A stretch of DNA of 64,000 nt from Sphingomonas alba (GCF_023516555.1 NZ_JAMGBD010000002.1:372001-436000), one strand, 5' to 3'; counted from the stretch's first letter, positions 16,732 to 26,042 are shown. The notes: generated by a model from the sequence alone, not told the origin. Translations and numbers: made by a program.

Positions 16732-18033
16732 TTAGCCTCGCCGCCTGTCGCCGCTGTCGCCCGAACTGACCTGATCATCGGCATCGGGCACCGGCGCACC
16801 CGAACTGTCGACTTCCATCCAGTCCCGGAATGGCAGGTGATAGAGCATGTCCATTACTTCGAACTCCAAGCCGCCCGGCTGGCTGGTGTTGCTGTTCCAC
16901 AAGGCGACGACGCCGCTCTTCAGCTTCGGATCGAACAGGATCAACGATCGGTATCCATTCACACCGCCGCGGTGGCCGACGATATGATGCCCTGCGTAAT
17001 CGTAGCTGCGCCAGCCGTAGCCGTAATAGGGATCGCGCACGCGTTCGGCGAACTTGCGCAGCCGGCCACGCTCTCCGGGCGTCGAAACCAGCGGTGCATG
17101 GATCGTATTCAAAACGCGGGGGCTGAGGACATCCGGCATCTCGCCCATTTGCGCGATCATCCACAGCGCCATGTCCTTGATGTTGCTGTTGACGCCGCCG
17201 GCTGCCGGGACCTTGTAATAGGCATCGCTGACTTCCAGCGGACGCCGGCCGACACTGTGTGGACGGGCCCAACTCTTCGAGTTTTCCAGCCCTTCCTTGG
17301 TGACACTGGCGGAGGTCATGCCAATCGGCGCGAAAAGCTGCTCGCGCACTTCCTCCTGATAAGGCTTGCCGGTGACCCGGGAGATCACTTCGCTCGATGT
17401 GTCATAGGCGACGTTTTGGTAGCTCCAGCAGCTATGCGGGGCGCACACCGAAGAAAGGGTCGCCAGCGATTGGCGGATCAGGTGCGGGTCCTCGCCGGCT
17501 TCAAGCTTGTCGTCCCACGCATTGCGATAAATGCCGAGCCGATGGCTAAGCACGTCCCCCAGCGTCGCCACCCGCTCATTGCCGCCGGGTAGCCTGAGAC
17601 TCGTATTGTAAGTGGCGATCGGCGCGTCGAGATTGACCTTGCCTTGCTCGGCAAGCTTGGCCGTCATGGTCGCGGCAACGCCCTTAGACACTGATGCCCA
17701 CCGGAAAACCGTCTGTGGCGTCACGGGATCGCCGGACCCCTCCACGGTTTCACCGTAGCCGTGAAGGAAAGTAATCCGGCCGTTCTCGACGATCCCGATG
17801 GCCAGCCCGACCATGGTCGGCTTTTCGACGAGGCGTTTCAGGCGGGAATCGAGCAGCGCATAATCGACGTCGCGGCGGGATGAAGTCGAAAGGGTGGCGA
17901 GTCGCAGATTGGCCGCGGATACTTGCTTCTGGCCGGATTTCCCGTGCCACCCGGTCCCGCCAGTGCTTGCAACCGCCAGTGCGCCGACCACGAGCGCGAA
18001 CGCGGCGATCCCAATCTTGAATTGTCGTTCCAA
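16732..18033 (-). CDS. Serine hydrolase of the class C beta-lactamase/esterase family
   Basis: A 433-residue exported protein: the first 25 residues form a signal peptide or anchor. The nucleophile motif SxxK is S114-V-S-K117, YxN is Y205-Q-N207, and an HRGG near residue 355 takes the place of KTG. These features fit the penicillin-binding-protein-like esterases and beta-lactamases. True beta-lactamase activity cannot be inferred. Start is TTG with a purine-rich GAGGAAGGCGAGGA upstream. The C-terminal 30 residues are polar and probably disordered. Confidence 0.85.
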   Translation of the reverse strand: MERQFKIGIAAFALVVGALAVASTGGTGWHGKSGQKQVSAANLRLATLSTSSRRDVDYALLDSRLKRLVEKPTMVGLAIGIVENGRITFLHGYGETVEGSGDPVTPQTVFRWASVSKGVAATMTAKLAEQGKVNLDAPIATYNTSLRLPGGNERVATLGDVLSHRLGIYRNAWDDKLEAGEDPHLIRQSLATLSSVCAPHSCWSYQNVAYDTSSEVISRVTGKPYQEEVREQLFAPIGMTSASVTKEGLENSKSWARPHSVGRRPLEVSDAYYKVPAAGGVNSNIKDMALWMIAQMGEMPDVLSPRVLNTIHAPLVSTPGERGRLRKFAERVRDPYYGYGWRSYDYAGHHIVGHRGGVNGYRSLILFDPKLKSGVVALWNSNTSQPGGLEFEVMDMLYHLPFRDWMEVDSSGAPVPDADDQVSSGDSGDRRRG

Positions 18034-18198
18034 ATCCTCGCCTTCCTCCGCCCCCGGCGGGTGTGGCTGCTGGGCGGCGGCGGCTCAATCGTCAAGAGAG
18101 TCGGCTGCGCCGAACCGAAGTCCGCGCACGACGAATGACTCGCAGCCTAGCCTTCCGTTTCGCGCTCAACTAATGACGCCCCAGCGAAAGGGGAGCGA

Positions 18199-18483
18199 AT
18201 GCAATTCCTGCGGACCCTGTTCTGGGTGGTGATCGCCGCCTTCGTTGCGATCATCGCGAGCAACAACTGGAGCGACATTACGCTCAACCTGTGGGGGAAC
18301 CTCCAGGCCGACATCAAGATTCCGGTGCTTCTGCTGATCACCTTTACCGCCGGTTTCCTGCCGACCTGGCTCATCATGCGCGGCAAGCTTTGGCGGGTCA
18401 GGCGACGGCTGTCCCAAGAAGAAGTAAAGGCGGTACCGGCCGCTCCCACGGCAACGCCTCCACCGGAGGAGGATGGGCTATGA
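18199..18483 (+). CDS. lapA: LapA-family (DUF1049) membrane protein
   Basis: A 94-residue protein with two transmembrane helices (about residues 5-20 and 42-62) separated by the family segment SNNWSDITLNLWG, and a short cytoplasmic tail rich in Pro and Ala. In E. coli, LapA (YciS) works with LapB in control of lipopolysaccharide synthesis. There is no lapB here. The ribosome-binding site GGGGAGCGA is clear. The stop codon overlaps the pyrF start in an ATGA junction, so the two genes are translationally coupled. Confidence 0.85.
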   Translation: MQFLRTLFWVVIAAFVAIIASNNWSDITLNLWGNLQADIKIPVLLLITFTAGFLPTWLIMRGKLWRVRRRLSQEEVKAVPAAPTATPPPEEDGL

Positions 18484-19154
18484 GCAGCCCGATCTTCGTC
18501 GCCATCGACACCCCCGATCTCGAACGAGCGAGGGGCCTGGCAAAGGCGATCAAACGCCATGCCGGCGGCATCAAGCTTGGCCTCGAGTTCTTCGCCGCAA
18601 ACGGACCGGCCGGCGTCGCCGAGATTGCCCATCTTGGCCTGCCGATATTCCTTGATTTGAAGCTGCACGACATTCCAAACACGGTCGCCAAGGCGGTACA
18701 GGCGCTGCGCTATCTGGAGCCGGCCGTCCTAACGGTTCATGGCGCCGGCGGACAGGCGATGCTGGAAGAAGCAAAGGCCGCTGCTCCCGCTGCGACGAGG
18801 GTGGTAGCGGTCACTGTCCTGACGAGCCTCGACGAGGACGATCTTGCCGCCACAGGGGTCAACGGATCGCCACACGATCAGGTCGAGCGTCTGGCGAGGC
18901 TCGCCAAGTCTGCCGGCCTCGACGGCATTGTCTGCTCCGGCAACGAAGTGAAGGCCGCACGCAGTGGCTGGGGCAGCGGCTTCTTCGTCGTTCCCGGCAT
19001 TCGCCCTGTCGAAGGCAGTAGCGCCGACCAGAAAAGGGTGATGACGCCGCGCAAGGCCATGGACGCCGGGGCATCGATCCTGGTCATTGGTCGGCCCGTG
19101 ACAGCGGCCGTCGACCCCGATGAAGCGCTAAGGGCGATCGCCGCAACGCTTTAG
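18480..19154 (+). CDS. pyrF: Orotidine 5'-phosphate decarboxylase
   Basis: A 224-residue enzyme that makes UMP from OMP, the last step of de novo pyrimidine synthesis. The active-site signature [13 protein letters not shown] gives D59, K61 and D64. The start at 18480 is fixed by the ATGA overlap with lapA; a longer frame reading back into lapA is a shadow. The next gene, accD, starts 61 bases later. Genes trpF, trpB and trpA, often found at this point in alphaproteobacteria, are absent. Confidence 0.96.
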   Translation: MSSPIFVAIDTPDLERARGLAKAIKRHAGGIKLGLEFFAANGPAGVAEIAHLGLPIFLDLKLHDIPNTVAKAVQALRYLEPAVLTVHGAGGQAMLEEAKAAAPAATRVVAVTVLTSLDEDDLAATGVNGSPHDQVERLARLAKSAGLDGIVCSGNEVKAARSGWGSGFFVVPGIRPVEGSSADQKRVMTPRKAMDAGASILVIGRPVTAAVDPDEALRAIAATL

Positions 19155-19215
19155 TGGACAATCGGACCGCCCAAGCGTTACGCGCCGGTCAAGATTTCGA
19201 ATTGAGGACGTTTCC

Positions 19216-20085
19216 ATGAGTTGGCTGAGCCGGGTCCGCAGCGGCATTCCCTTCCTTCCCAAGCGTCAGACGACGGACAATCTCTGGCACAAGTGCCGCA
19301 AGTGCGAGTCCATGGTTTTCACCAAGGAATGGGAGGAAAACCTCTTCGTTTGCCCGCGTTGCGACCATCATGACCGCATCGGACCCAAGGAGCGGTTCGA
19401 ACAGGTGTTCGACAAAGGCCATCATGAGACCTTGCCCTCGCCCGAGGTCAAGGAAGACCCGCTGCGGTTCCGCGACACCAAGCGCTACACGGATCGCCTC
19501 AAGGCGGCGCGGTCCTCAACTGAGGAGAAAGACGCGCTGATCAACGCGCGCGGCAAGATTGGCGGCAAGGCCGCGATAGTTGGCGTACAGGATTTCGCCT
19601 TCATGGGCGGGTCGATGGGCGTAGCTGTGGGCGCCGCCTTCGTGGCGGGCGTCCGTGCAGCGATCGCCGACAAGGCTCCGTTTGTTCTCTTCACAGCGGC
19701 GGGCGGCGCCCGCATGCAGGAGGGAATCCTGTCCCTCATGCAGATGCCACGGACGACGGTGGCGCTTGCGGAACTCCGTGAGGCCGGCCTGCCCTACATC
19801 GTCGTCCTCACCGATCCGACAACGGGGGGCGTTACCGCTTCCTACGCCATGCTTGGCGATGTCCAGGTAGCCGAACCGGGTGCCCTGATCGGCTTCGCTG
19901 GTGCCCGCGTCATCGAACAGACGATTCGCGAAAAGTTGCCGGAAGGATTCCAGCGCGCCGAGTACCTGCTCGAACATGGCATCATCGATATGGTCGTGCG
20001 CCGCCACGACCTGAAGGACCAGCTCGCAAACCTGATCGACTATCTGGGCCCCGACAAAAACAAGGCCGGGAAGAAGGCCGCGTAG
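19216..20085 (+). CDS. accD: Acetyl-CoA carboxylase carboxyltransferase subunit beta
   Basis: A 289-residue subunit that, with AccA, transfers CO2 from carboxybiotin to acetyl-CoA, the committed step of fatty-acid synthesis. The N-terminal zinc ribbon is C27, C30, C46 and C49. The crotonase-like core follows, with the oxyanion segment [11 protein letters not shown]. Length is usual. The stop TAG is directly followed by the GTG of folC, so the two genes are in one operon. Confidence 0.97.
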   Translation: MSWLSRVRSGIPFLPKRQTTDNLWHKCRKCESMVFTKEWEENLFVCPRCDHHDRIGPKERFEQVFDKGHHETLPSPEVKEDPLRFRDTKRYTDRLKAARSSTEEKDALINARGKIGGKAAIVGVQDFAFMGGSMGVAVGAAFVAGVRAAIADKAPFVLFTAAGGARMQEGILSLMQMPRTTVALAELREAGLPYIVVLTDPTTGGVTASYAMLGDVQVAEPGALIGFAGARVIEQTIREKLPEGFQRAEYLLEHGIIDMVVRRHDLKDQLANLIDYLGPDKNKAGKKAA

Positions 20086-21396
20086 GTGCCCGATTTCGCC
20101 CGCTCGGCCGATCCGAGGGTTCAGGCCGAGCTGGATTTGCTTTCGAAGTTGTCGCCTGGGGGCGACCAACTCGGCCTCGACCGCATCACGCGCCTGCTCG
20201 ATCGCCTTGGACGCCCGCAAGATCAGCTGCCGCCGGTACTTCATGTCGCCGGTACCAACGGCAAGGGCTCCACATGCGCATTCCTGCGCGCCGCGCTCGA
20301 AGCGTCAGGCCACAAGGTCCATGCCTTCACTAGCCCGCATCTCGTTCGCTTCAACGAACGCATCCGGATCGCCGGGCGCCTGATCGACGATGCCGAACTT
20401 GCGGCTCTGCTGGGGGAGGTCCGCGAGGCAAGCGACGGGATTGAACCGAGCTTCTTTGAGGCAACGACTGCGGTCGCCATGCTGGCCTTTGCGAGAGTGC
20501 CGGCCGATGCCTGTATCCTGGAAGTCGGGCTCGGTGGCCGGCTTGATGCGACGAACGTGATCGACAAGCCGCTGGTGACTGCCATCGCCAGCCTTGGCCT
20601 CGATCATCAACATTTCCTCGGGCACCGAATGATCGACATTGCCGCCGAGAAGGCTGGCATCGCCCGGGCCGGCGCGCGCCTCATCACGCAATTATATCCC
20701 GAGGACATCGCCGGTCGGATCAGCGAAATTGCGCACGACGTCGGCGCTTTGTGGCTGCCGCGTGGCGGTGCGTGGGACGCCATCGTTCGGCAAAACCGAC
20801 TTCATTACTCCGATGAAAAGGGCGAGCTTGAGTTGCCAGTGCCCCGCCTGCCGGGCAGACACCAGGCGCTCAACGCCGGCTTGGCGATCGCCATGCTCAG
20901 ACATCAGGACCGGCTCAAAGTCCCGGCCTCGGCATTCAGCGCCGCCATGGGGTGGGCGGACTGGCCGGCCAGGCTGCAGCGGCTGCCGTCGGGGCCGTTA
21001 TCGGGGCTGATGCCGGTGGGAAGCGAACTCTGGGTCGACGGTGGCCACAATCCGGCCGCGGCGCGGCTCGTTGCCGACTGGGTCAAGCATCACTGGGTTG
21101 ACGGACGCCCCCTCCACCTCCTGTTCGCCGCGCTCAAGTCGAAGGATGCGGAGGGTATCCTGAAGCCCTTCGCGGGCATTGCGGACGTGGTCCACACCTT
21201 GCCGATCACCGACCACGACTGCCGGGATCCAGGGGAGCTTGCAGCAATGGCCCGAGACCAGGGCTTCAAGGCCTATCCGCGCGAGACGGTCGGGCAGGCA
21301 TTGGCGGCCATCCGCAAGCCGGCACGCGCGCTGGTCTTTGGTTCGCTCTACCTTGCCGGCGAGGCGCTCGGCGCCAACGGCACCATCCCCGACTAG
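20086..21396 (+). CDS. folC: Folylpolyglutamate synthase / dihydrofolate synthase
   Basis: A 436-residue Mur-ligase-type enzyme that adds glutamate to folates. The ATP-binding loop GTNGKGSTCAFL is near residue 55. The SLGLDHQHFLGH segment and the C-terminal domain entry DGGHNPAAA are present. The start is GTG immediately after the accD stop, with no spacer. Its last four bases overlap the end of the convergent ampG-like gene. Confidence 0.96.
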   Translation: MPDFARSADPRVQAELDLLSKLSPGGDQLGLDRITRLLDRLGRPQDQLPPVLHVAGTNGKGSTCAFLRAALEASGHKVHAFTSPHLVRFNERIRIAGRLIDDAELAALLGEVREASDGIEPSFFEATTAVAMLAFARVPADACILEVGLGGRLDATNVIDKPLVTAIASLGLDHQHFLGHRMIDIAAEKAGIARAGARLITQLYPEDIAGRISEIAHDVGALWLPRGGAWDAIVRQNRLHYSDEKGELELPVPRLPGRHQALNAGLAIAMLRHQDRLKVPASAFSAAMGWADWPARLQRLPSGPLSGLMPVGSELWVDGGHNPAAARLVADWVKHHWVDGRPLHLLFAALKSKDAEGILKPFAGIADVVHTLPITDHDCRDPGELAAMARDQGFKAYPRETVGQALAAIRKPARALVFGSLYLAGEALGANGTIPD

Positions 21397-23111
21397 GTCG
21401 TCGGATTGCTCATTTCGGCCGAGGTGCTGGAGCCGGCGGCTTCGCGAGCCGACCTGCGTTCGGAGGCGTTCGAGCGGATCCATTCGAGGCTGACGAACAG
21501 GACCGACAGGAAACCGAAGGCGGCGGTGTAGCGAAAGACGGTTGCATAACCGAGTGTGTCGAATGCCTCACCGGCAACGCCGCGGCCGAGCGAACCGACC
21601 AGGAACGTCAGCGACGACAGCAACGCATATTGGACGGCCGTGAACTTCCTGGAGATGATGCTCGAGAGGTAGGCGACGAAGGCGGTCAAGGCGATGCCGG
21701 TCGAAATATTCTCGTAGCTGATGGCCAGCAACAGCCTCACCATCCGCTCGTCGGAGCCCAGGGCCACGGCGAGCGAGTCCAGGCGAAGCAAATGGGCGAA
21801 GGCATCGATGTTCGGACCGCCCTCGGCCAGATCGGCAAATACGAGATTGCCGGTCGGGGGCAGGATGGCGCCGATAAGGACCGTCGGGAAACGGCCGATC
21901 TTGGCGAACAAATAGCCGCCGAGGCTGATGCCGATCATCGTCATGAAGATGCCAAAGATTTTCGAGGCGAAGGCGACCTCGTCCTTCGTGTAGTGGAGGT
22001 AGTCGAGATAGAAGGGGAAAGCGAAGCTCGACCAGATATTGTAGCAAAGCGCGTAGGTCAGGATGAAGCCGATTATGATCAGGACGCCCCAGCCGAGGCG
22101 GCCCGACAGTTCGGCCAGCGGCGAAATCAAGGCTCCGTACATTTGATTGGCGGCGGTCCGGCCGCTGGAATGGCTGGTATCCGCTTCCGTCGTCACCGAT
22201 TTCCCACGTGCCTTCAGCCAGTTCATCGTCGCGGCGACAACCAAGGGGACGAACACTGTGGCGACGATGATCCACGGCCCCAGTTCCTTGGTGAAGTCTG
22301 CGACCGACGGGGCCTTGGTGCCTTCCTGCTGAGCACCGAGCATCGAAACCATGAAGGTGCCGATCGTGATGATCGCCCAGGCCCAGGCAACCAGGACGAT
22401 TGCGAGTGCGACGAGCCGGGTCCGCGGCTGAATTTCGCCGGGCTGAGAGAGAAGCTCGTTCATCAGGCCCTTGGGCGGCCGCTCCGTGTCAGGGGCGGTC
22501 AAAGCGACGAACAGGGCCAGAAGGATGAAGCCGGCCATCAGCAAATAGACGAGGCTCCAGCTCATCCGGGCGGCGAGGAACAAGGCGAAAGCGCCGCCGA
22601 CGATCGAGGCGGTGCGGTAGCCGAACTGGTAGATGGCGGAGAGCAATTCGACCGGCGTCTGTTCGTCGGCGACGTCGATGCGCCAGGCGTCAACCGCGAC
22701 ATCCTGGGTCGCCGAGGCGAAACTGGCGATGACGGCGAAGATGGCAAACCAGCCGATGTTGGTCACCGGGTTCGTCAGCGCCAAGGCGGCGAAAGCGAGG
22801 ATCATCACCGCCTGGCAAAGGACGATCCAGCTCTTGCGGCGGCCGATTTTGGCGAGGCCGGGAAGCTCGACCCGGTCGACCACGGGCGACCAGAGGAACT
22901 TGAAGGAATAGGTGAGGCCGATCCACGACAGGACGCCGATGGTGGCGAGGTTGATCTTGACCTCGCCAAGCCAGGCATTGAGCGTGCCGATCAGCAAGGC
23001 AAACGGCAGGCCCGACGAGAATCCGAAGGCCAGCATCGAGGCCGACTTGCGGGTCCTGAGCGCAGCCTTGAGGAGCTTGAACCCCTTCGGTCGTGCCTGC
23101 GCCTCAGCCAT
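21393..23111 (-). CDS. AmpG-family MFS permease
   Basis: A 572-residue major facilitator protein with 12 or more hydrophobic segments. The N-terminal region (FGFSSGLPFALLIGTLNAWL, then SWIGLTYSFKFLWSPVVDR) is characteristic of AmpG, which imports anhydro-muropeptides for cell-wall recycling. A region near residues 250-330 is longer than in E. coli AmpG, and the protein has a Ser/Ala-rich tail. Muropeptide uptake is inferred from family only. The ribosome-binding site GGGGAGGATTGGA precedes the ATG. Confidence 0.85.
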   Translation of the reverse strand: MAEAQARPKGFKLLKAALRTRKSASMLAFGFSSGLPFALLIGTLNAWLGEVKINLATIGVLSWIGLTYSFKFLWSPVVDRVELPGLAKIGRRKSWIVLCQAVMILAFAALALTNPVTNIGWFAIFAVIASFASATQDVAVDAWRIDVADEQTPVELLSAIYQFGYRTASIVGGAFALFLAARMSWSLVYLLMAGFILLALFVALTAPDTERPPKGLMNELLSQPGEIQPRTRLVALAIVLVAWAWAIITIGTFMVSMLGAQQEGTKAPSVADFTKELGPWIIVATVFVPLVVAATMNWLKARGKSVTTEADTSHSSGRTAANQMYGALISPLAELSGRLGWGVLIIIGFILTYALCYNIWSSFAFPFYLDYLHYTKDEVAFASKIFGIFMTMIGISLGGYLFAKIGRFPTVLIGAILPPTGNLVFADLAEGGPNIDAFAHLLRLDSLAVALGSDERMVRLLLAISYENISTGIALTAFVAYLSSIISRKFTAVQYALLSSLTFLVGSLGRGVAGEAFDTLGYATVFRYTAAFGFLSVLFVSLEWIRSNASERRSAREAAGSSTSAEMSNPTT

Positions 23112-23169
23112 TCCAATCCTCCCCGTGGAAAGCAGGCAGGTTAGCAGGGAAACGGCGGCTGCCTAGGCC

Positions 23170-23886
23170 TCAGTCCTCAATTAGGCGAAGGTTCAAATAC
23201 GCTTCGTCGAAGCGGGCAAGGCGCTTCAGGCCGTCGAAGTCGAGCACCTTGGCCCAGCCGCTGGCGAAGGTGACGAGATCGGCCTCGCGCAGCTCCTTGA
23301 GGCAGCGGTTCAAATGGACGTGGGTCATGCCCGCATAATCGGCCATTTCCTGCTGGCTCAAGGGCATCGGGAAACCCATCTGGGTCGCGATCCCGACGAG
23401 GGCCAGCCGCAACTGCATCTCGCAGAAAAGGTGGGCGATCTTGGACGTCCCGCGCTTCGACCCCAGGGCCTGGATCCATGCGGCCATGATCGAATGTTCG
23501 ATCGCCGCCTGCATCCAGAAGGTCTTCTGGATTTCCGCCGAAAGCCGCGTCAGCTCCTTGAATTTCGAATGGGTGATGGTGGCGACTTCGCAGGGCGACA
23601 AAGCGATGATGTCCTGCTCGAGCTTGCCGAGGATGACGCCGTGAACATCGAGCATGTCGCCGGCAACGCCGATGCCGACGATCTGGCGGTTGCCGGCCGT
23701 ATCCTCCTGCGCGCGGGCGGTGAAGCCGCTGAGCAGGAGGTGCGCGTGATCGAGCCGCTGGCCGGCGCGGACAATGACTTCGTGGCGGGCATAGCGGCGG
23801 TTGATCCAGCCTGCTTCCCTCAGCAAATTCTCATCAGTTTCCGTCAACGCCTGACGGCTACGCAATTTCGCGACAAAACGATCCAT
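23170..23886 (-). CDS. Crp/Fnr family transcriptional regulator
   Basis: A 238-residue regulator with an N-terminal cyclic-nucleotide-binding-like barrel (about residues 10-125), a dimerisation helix and a C-terminal winged helix (MPLSQQEMADYAGMTHVHLNRCLKEL, residues about 175-200). There is no N-terminal Cys cluster of the FNR type, so it is not an oxygen-sensing iron-sulfur protein of that class. The ligand is unknown. The gene is divergent from a 54-aa gene, and the 367-base gap holds three copies of a palindrome (see 23947-24139). Confidence 0.88.
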   Translation of the reverse strand: MDRFVAKLRSRQALTETDENLLREAGWINRRYARHEVIVRAGQRLDHAHLLLSGFTARAQEDTAGNRQIVGIGVAGDMLDVHGVILGKLEQDIIALSPCEVATITHSKFKELTRLSAEIQKTFWMQAAIEHSIMAAWIQALGSKRGTSKIAHLFCEMQLRLALVGIATQMGFPMPLSQQEMADYAGMTHVHLNRCLKELREADLVTFASGWAKVLDFDGLKRLARFDEAYLNLRLIED

Positions 23887-23946
23887 TGATACGCAACACC
23901 CCTAAACCCGGCGCCCTGATTTACAGAAATCGTTCCAAGGCGCGAC

Positions 23947-24139
23947 TTTACAAATGTTAAGAACAGCTTAGCGGCATCGCCCGTATCGGCCCGGCGGTCA
24001 ATTCATTCCCGCAAAAAGCGGTTCGCGGCCCAAAAATTCACATATGTAAAAATTGTTCCGCGTCCGGCCTGGAGGGAACTTCCGTGCCCGAAACGAGGCG
24101 AAGCGAGCCATAAATCGCCCGAACAGTAACATTTGTAAG
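23947..24139. promoter_or_regulatory. Three palindromic sites TTNACAWWTGTNAA
   Basis: Sites are at 23947-23960 (TTTACAAATGTTAA), 24037-24050 (TTCACATATGTAAA) and 24126-24139 (GTAACATTTGTAAG). They share the core ACAWWTGT with partly matching flanks and are spaced about 90 bases apart, in the gap between the Crp/Fnr gene and the divergent 54-aa gene. A 14-base palindrome fits a dimeric regulator, and the neighbouring Crp/Fnr protein is the obvious candidate. Binding is inferred. Confidence 0.5.
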
Positions 24140-24253
24140 GGTGCAGACAGGTTGGCGTGCTAGGCTCAAGCCATCGGGTCCCCACGATACAAGCACCGAC
24201 CCGACTGAGAGACCTGGCAACACGCTCCCGCTTGTAATTCAAGGAGCACCGCC

Positions 24254-24418
24254 GTGGACTATGAGTATCTGAACCGGCGAATGAGCGAAGAACGCGACCG
24301 TGCAGCGGAGGCCGACAATGACGCGGCCCGCGACGCCCACCTGCAGCTGGCGGAGCAATTCCGCGTCCAGATCGAGCAGCTGGGAAGTAGCGACAGCGGA
24401 GAACTGAGCGCCGCCTGA
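24254..24418 (+). CDS. Small acidic helical protein (54 aa)
   Basis: A 54-residue protein from a GTG with AAGGAGCACCGCC upstream. It is rich in Glu, Asp, Ala and Arg and likely forms one long helix (DYEYLNRRMSEERDRAAEAD and on). An intrinsic terminator follows 30 bases after the stop. Similar short helical proteins are common in sphingomonads with no known function. Divergence from the Crp/Fnr gene across the palindromes suggests that regulator controls it. Confidence 0.7.
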   Translation: MDYEYLNRRMSEERDRAAEADNDAARDAHLQLAEQFRVQIEQLGSSDSGELSAA

Positions 24419-24447
24419 GCAACGAGTTCAACCGCCGACCAACGGAG

Positions 24448-24472
24448 GGCTCGCCGCGAGGCGGGCCTTTTT
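24448..24472 (+). terminator. Intrinsic terminator after the 54-aa gene
   Basis: Stem GGCTCGCC/GGCGGGCC with a GCGA loop, followed by TTTTT. Confidence 0.8.
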
Positions 24473-25095
24473 CGTATCCGGCGGCCTCTACGTTCACCAA
24501 GGCCATGGAGCGGGCGCCCGGATTGCGTGGCATGGCGCATCCCAAAATTGACAAAAGTTACACTCATTACGCGCGCGGGCGCCCAAAGGTCACAATGCGC
24601 CGAAAAGTAACAGCGTCACGCTGCACCCCCCTCAAACGGGGGGTTGTCACCCCCGTCACCTTTGCCGCTCCAGCGGCGGATTTCCGCGATTTTCCAACCT
24701 GTGGTGAGCCCCGCCGAGGGTAACAAGGTGAGGCCGGAATACTACGGAAACGGGGGGTCGTTACCCAAAGTGTTACATTGTTCATCTTGGCGTCCCGGCG
24801 GCTCTGCGAGCCAAGTCGGGCAAGGATCGACATCGACAGTGGAAAAGAGCCCGCCCGGCCGTGACCGAGCGGCGGGACGCTGGCACATCCAGACAGCTGT
24901 AGGACAGCAAATTCGTGCGCCCGGCCCGTTCCTTTGCGCCGGAATTGGGAGTAAGGGCTGCAGCGATCAACTTCCCCACCGTGCCGATGGCCGAGTTGGT
25001 CTGGCGCCCGCCGGGTGCTCGGACCGGACTGCTGCCCCTTACGGCCGCCCTGCGCCTTGTCCGCATCAGTCCAACCAGACTGGAAAGGGAAGCTC
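24473..25095. repeat. Gene-free region with a GTNAC-rich array
   Basis: No supported gene lies in these 620 bases. Between 24557 and 24776 there are nine GTNAC pentamers (starting at 24557, 24589, 24607, 24615, 24646, 24655, 24720, 24759 and 24772). Read on the minus strand, the first group looks like imperfect repeats of GTNACNTTT. A CCCCCC-TCAAA-CGGGGGG hairpin is at about 24627-24643. Short open frames across it look like by-products of the repeats. The array could be regulator sites for the gene at 25096 or decayed repeats. Confidence 0.4.
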
Positions 25096-25452
25096 ATGAC
25101 TATTTCGGGAGTCGACTCAAGGGGCCATGCCGATGCCGCGGCAGGTTCCGTCATCATCCATGGCCACGAACTTGATCCGGGGGACGGGGATGTCGCCGCC
25201 ATGGTCCCCCATGGGTGGCGCGGCATCCAGCTTTGCTATTGCGTGTGGGATTCACCGGAGAGCCCGTGCAAGTGCATGCACGATCCGCGCTGGTACTTGC
25301 CGATCGGCGGTATCCGCAGGGAGCAGCGCTCTGCCCGCAAGGATCATGACGGCAAGGCTCTCCACGAATTCGAGATCGCCAAGGGTACGCCCGTACTGTT
25401 GGAGATGAAGGTCGAAGAGATGGCCGACCAAGCCAAGGCGGCCGCGGCCTAG
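25096..25452 (+). CDS. Hypothetical protein with CxC and CxCxH motifs (118 aa)
   Basis: A 118-residue cytoplasmic-looking protein; no signal peptide is seen. The middle carries CYCVW (about residue 47) and CKCMHDPRWYLP (about residue 58), a tight cluster that could bind a metal. The C-terminus is helical and Ala-rich. The ATG is chosen because AAAGGGA lies six bases upstream and the upstream extension has no likeness to a protein. No family is recognised. It is followed, 91 bases on, by another Cys-rich gene. Confidence 0.65.
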   Translation: MTISGVDSRGHADAAAGSVIIHGHELDPGDGDVAAMVPHGWRGIQLCYCVWDSPESPCKCMHDPRWYLPIGGIRREQRSARKDHDGKALHEFEIAKGTPVLLEMKVEEMADQAKAAAA

Positions 25453-25543
25453 TCCATATTTCGGTGTCTGCTCGGTGGCAGCAACAGGCTGTCCGGCACC
25501 CTGTCAGCTCGGTTCATCAACCAGGGAAGAAGGGGAATTAGCA

Positions 25544-25993
25544 ATGACACGGACGACATTATTCCTGGCGGCAACCGCCTTCGCGCTTTCGATGGCGGGC
25601 GCACCTGCGCAAGCCGAAGACACAGACATCAACCCACCCCCGTCCGCCGAAGATCTCAAGGGCGCGTGCAAAGCCGCGCACGGCAAGTTCATCGAAGTCA
25701 CCGACGGGTCTTTTTACGGGTGCAAGACACAGTGCACGGGCGGGGCCTGCGCGGTTCTTTGCAGCGACGGAAAGTGTTTCGGGACCACTCCGGACCGCCG
25801 CCAAACCTCAAACGGCCCGCGCGCGGTTACCGACACGTTCGCCGGCAAGTTGGGGATGCGCGAGCAAGACGACGGATACGACCATGGCCGTGGCAAAGAC
25901 GGCGTGCCGTGGGGCTGGCTGGGCCTGTTGGGCCTGGTCGGTCTGATCGGGCTGAAGCGCAGCCCGGCCGCAAGCGGGGTCAACCGAGGATAA
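25544..25993 (+). CDS. Exported Cys-rich protein with WGxxGxxG C-terminal anchor
   Basis: A 149-residue protein. A signal peptide (residues 1-24, ending APAQA) is followed by a mature domain with six Cys (CKAAHGKF, YGCKTQC, GGACAVLC, DGKC). A Gly/Asp linker then leads to a C-terminal WGWLGLLGLVGLIGL helix and a basic end. The tail matches the WGxxGxxG-CTERM class of membrane-anchor or sorting signals. The Cys pattern could form disulfides in the periplasm. No function is assigned. The ribosome-binding site GGAAGAAGGGG is upstream. Confidence 0.75.
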   Translation: MTRTTLFLAATAFALSMAGAPAQAEDTDINPPPSAEDLKGACKAAHGKFIEVTDGSFYGCKTQCTGGACAVLCSDGKCFGTTPDRRQTSNGPRAVTDTFAGKLGMREQDDGYDHGRGKDGVPWGWLGLLGLVGLIGLKRSPAASGVNRG

Positions 25994-26042
25994 GGGTTGA
26001 CGGAAGACGTGCCGGCGGAGGCGTCACGGCCTCCGCCGCACC

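Noticed and set aside
21630-23144. 504-codon plus-strand frame opposite the ampG-like gene
   Set aside because: Charged, repetitive translation typical of antisense to a membrane protein.
24505-24723. 72-codon plus-strand frame in the GTNAC-rich region
   Set aside because: No ribosome-binding site and composition set by the repeats.
24567-25226. Minus-strand frame with repeated VTTPR-like segments
   Set aside because: The repetition follows from the GTNAC array and GC-rich repeats; no start signal.
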